A stretch of DNA of 27,784 nt from a virus, in the IMG/VR virus record IMGVR_UViG_3300022591_000055, positions 1 to 27,784 of that record; one strand, written 5' to 3'. Of this stretch, positions 27,127 through 27,784 are shown piece after piece. Each line of letters opens with the position of its first letter. The stretch's first letter is position 1. Under the pieces are notes generated by a model. It was not told the origin of the DNA. It saw only the letters and a program-made list of their open reading frames with translations, and ran no database searches. The position numbers and the translations under genes were made by a program.

Positions 27127-27784
27127 TTATTTTTTACCTGTGTTTATTGGGGTTGCAATAGTTGGATCTTTTACTGTTTTAGGAAATGACACATATTGCA
27201 AACCATCAACTTGTGTTTTTACACGACCAGCAGTTAGTATACCAGGCTGTGCATATTTAGGACTTTGAAAGTATTGATTTGCGGTTATTTGCGCATTTTT
27301 TGCATAATCTAATTCAATTTCATTAATTTGTTCCAATGAATAGTTGCTATTTAATAATGTTTCAAACGTATCTATGGGAGATGGGGTCAAATCATAATAC
27401 TCAGACATAGCAAAATTTTCTGGTGCAACACCATCTTCCACTACACCATTGTCATATTCTACTGCTTCATATCCAACCTTCATTGTGTTTTCTGATCCAG
27501 TAGTAACTTCACTGTAGTCTACTTTACTACTTCCCCAACTTGCAATCATTGGATTTATTAATTTATAACTTACATATTCATGTCTTGATAATTGGTATAT
27601 TGTTATATAATTAAAAAAAGGAACCATCTGTTTAATGTTATTATCCAACCCATATGTCCTATTGACTGAGCTAAAACTTTTAGTTGCAGATCGACTGTAA
27701 GCTAGGGCATTTGATGCTGATGCTGGATCAGCATAATAATAACCGTAATAATCTTTCCACATTTTATGAATAATACCGACATTA
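27127..27784 (-). CDS. Tail-tube-like protein, 5' end cut by window (T4 gp19/gp54-type)
   Basis: The frame remains open to the window edge past ATG 27762 (reading NVGIIHKMWKDYYGYYYADP), so the true start is probably outside. The visible part has the tube-protein pattern FFNYITIYQLSRHEYVSYK, then LINPMIASWGSSKVDYSE, then NTMKVGYEAVEYDNGVV. This is the beta-barrel half shared by tube and tube-initiator proteins of contractile tails. Residues after that (NSNYSLEQINEIELDYAKN and an acidic, Pro-rich end) are extra compared with T4 gp19 (163 aa). Whether it is the major tube protein or a tube initiator cannot be decided from this fragment. Confidence 0.7.
   Translation of the reverse strand, partial: NVGIIHKMWKDYYGYYYADPASASNALAYSRSATKSFSSVNRTYGLDNNIKQMVPFFNYITIYQLSRHEYVSYKLINPMIASWGSSKVDYSEVTTGSENTMKVGYEAVEYDNGVVEDGVAPENFAMSEYYDLTPSPIDTFETLLNSNYSLEQINEIELDYAKNAQITANQYFQSPKYAQPGILTAGRVKTQVDGLQYVSFPKTVKDPTIATPINTGKK

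Overview
This window is part of the genome of a low-GC T4-superfamily tailed phage (myovirus). The evidence is a set of T4-type replication and recombination genes (gp41 helicase, gp61 primase, UvsW, UvsY, UvsX, gp32) next to T4-type packaging and head genes (gp16, gp17, gp4). Other signs are tightly overlapping minus-strand genes (ATGA and TAATG junctions) and two perfect TATAAATA late-promoter octamers. Several conserved proteins of unknown function resemble those of marine and freshwater T4-like phages more than coliphage T4. The host cannot be named; the consensus sigma70 promoters (TTGACA, 16-17 bp, TATAAT) suggest a bacterium with a standard housekeeping sigma factor.

Layout. (1) 1-1409, plus strand: three very small early-type genes, each with its own near-perfect sigma70 promoter, then a gene-free block of about 455 bp holding a tRNA-like structured element (954-1097), a leftward consensus promoter abutting it, and two rightward promoters. 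(2) 1410-1979: an unrecognised gene closed by a 13-bp stem-loop. (3) 1980-2361: AT-rich repeat DNA ending in a late promoter. (4) 2362-3612, plus strand: two protein-kinase-fold genes, the first broken by a frameshift. (5) 3625-8586, minus strand: three small genes, gp41, an unusual second RecA/DnaB-fold ATPase, gp61 primase with its own promoter, a small gene, and a late-promoter-driven putative virion protein. (6) 8666-9034: one plus-strand gene. (7) 9014-19096, minus strand: a DnaE-like mini-protein, several conserved small genes (one of 56 codons), a free-standing homing endonuclease, uvsW, an unknown gene, uvsY, a small acidic gene, uvsX interrupted by a 137-residue mini-intein in its P-loop, and gp32. 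gp32 has its own promoter and a leader that can fold as a pseudoknot. (8) 19263-27784, minus strand: virion and packaging genes: a double peptidoglycan-binding protein, a 741-residue conserved protein, terminase large subunit, two virion-type proteins, terminase small subunit, head-completion gp4, a 117-residue protein and a tube-like protein cut by the window end.

How it works together: gp41, gp61, gp32, UvsX, UvsY and UvsW form the T4-type replisome and recombination-dependent replication machinery. gp16/gp17 package DNA and gp4 completes the head. The late-promoter genes with short amphipathic N-termini ending in (I/L)-x-E are candidates for proteins packaged in the capsid and injected. 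All functional calls rest on motif recognition by eye; no database search was possible.
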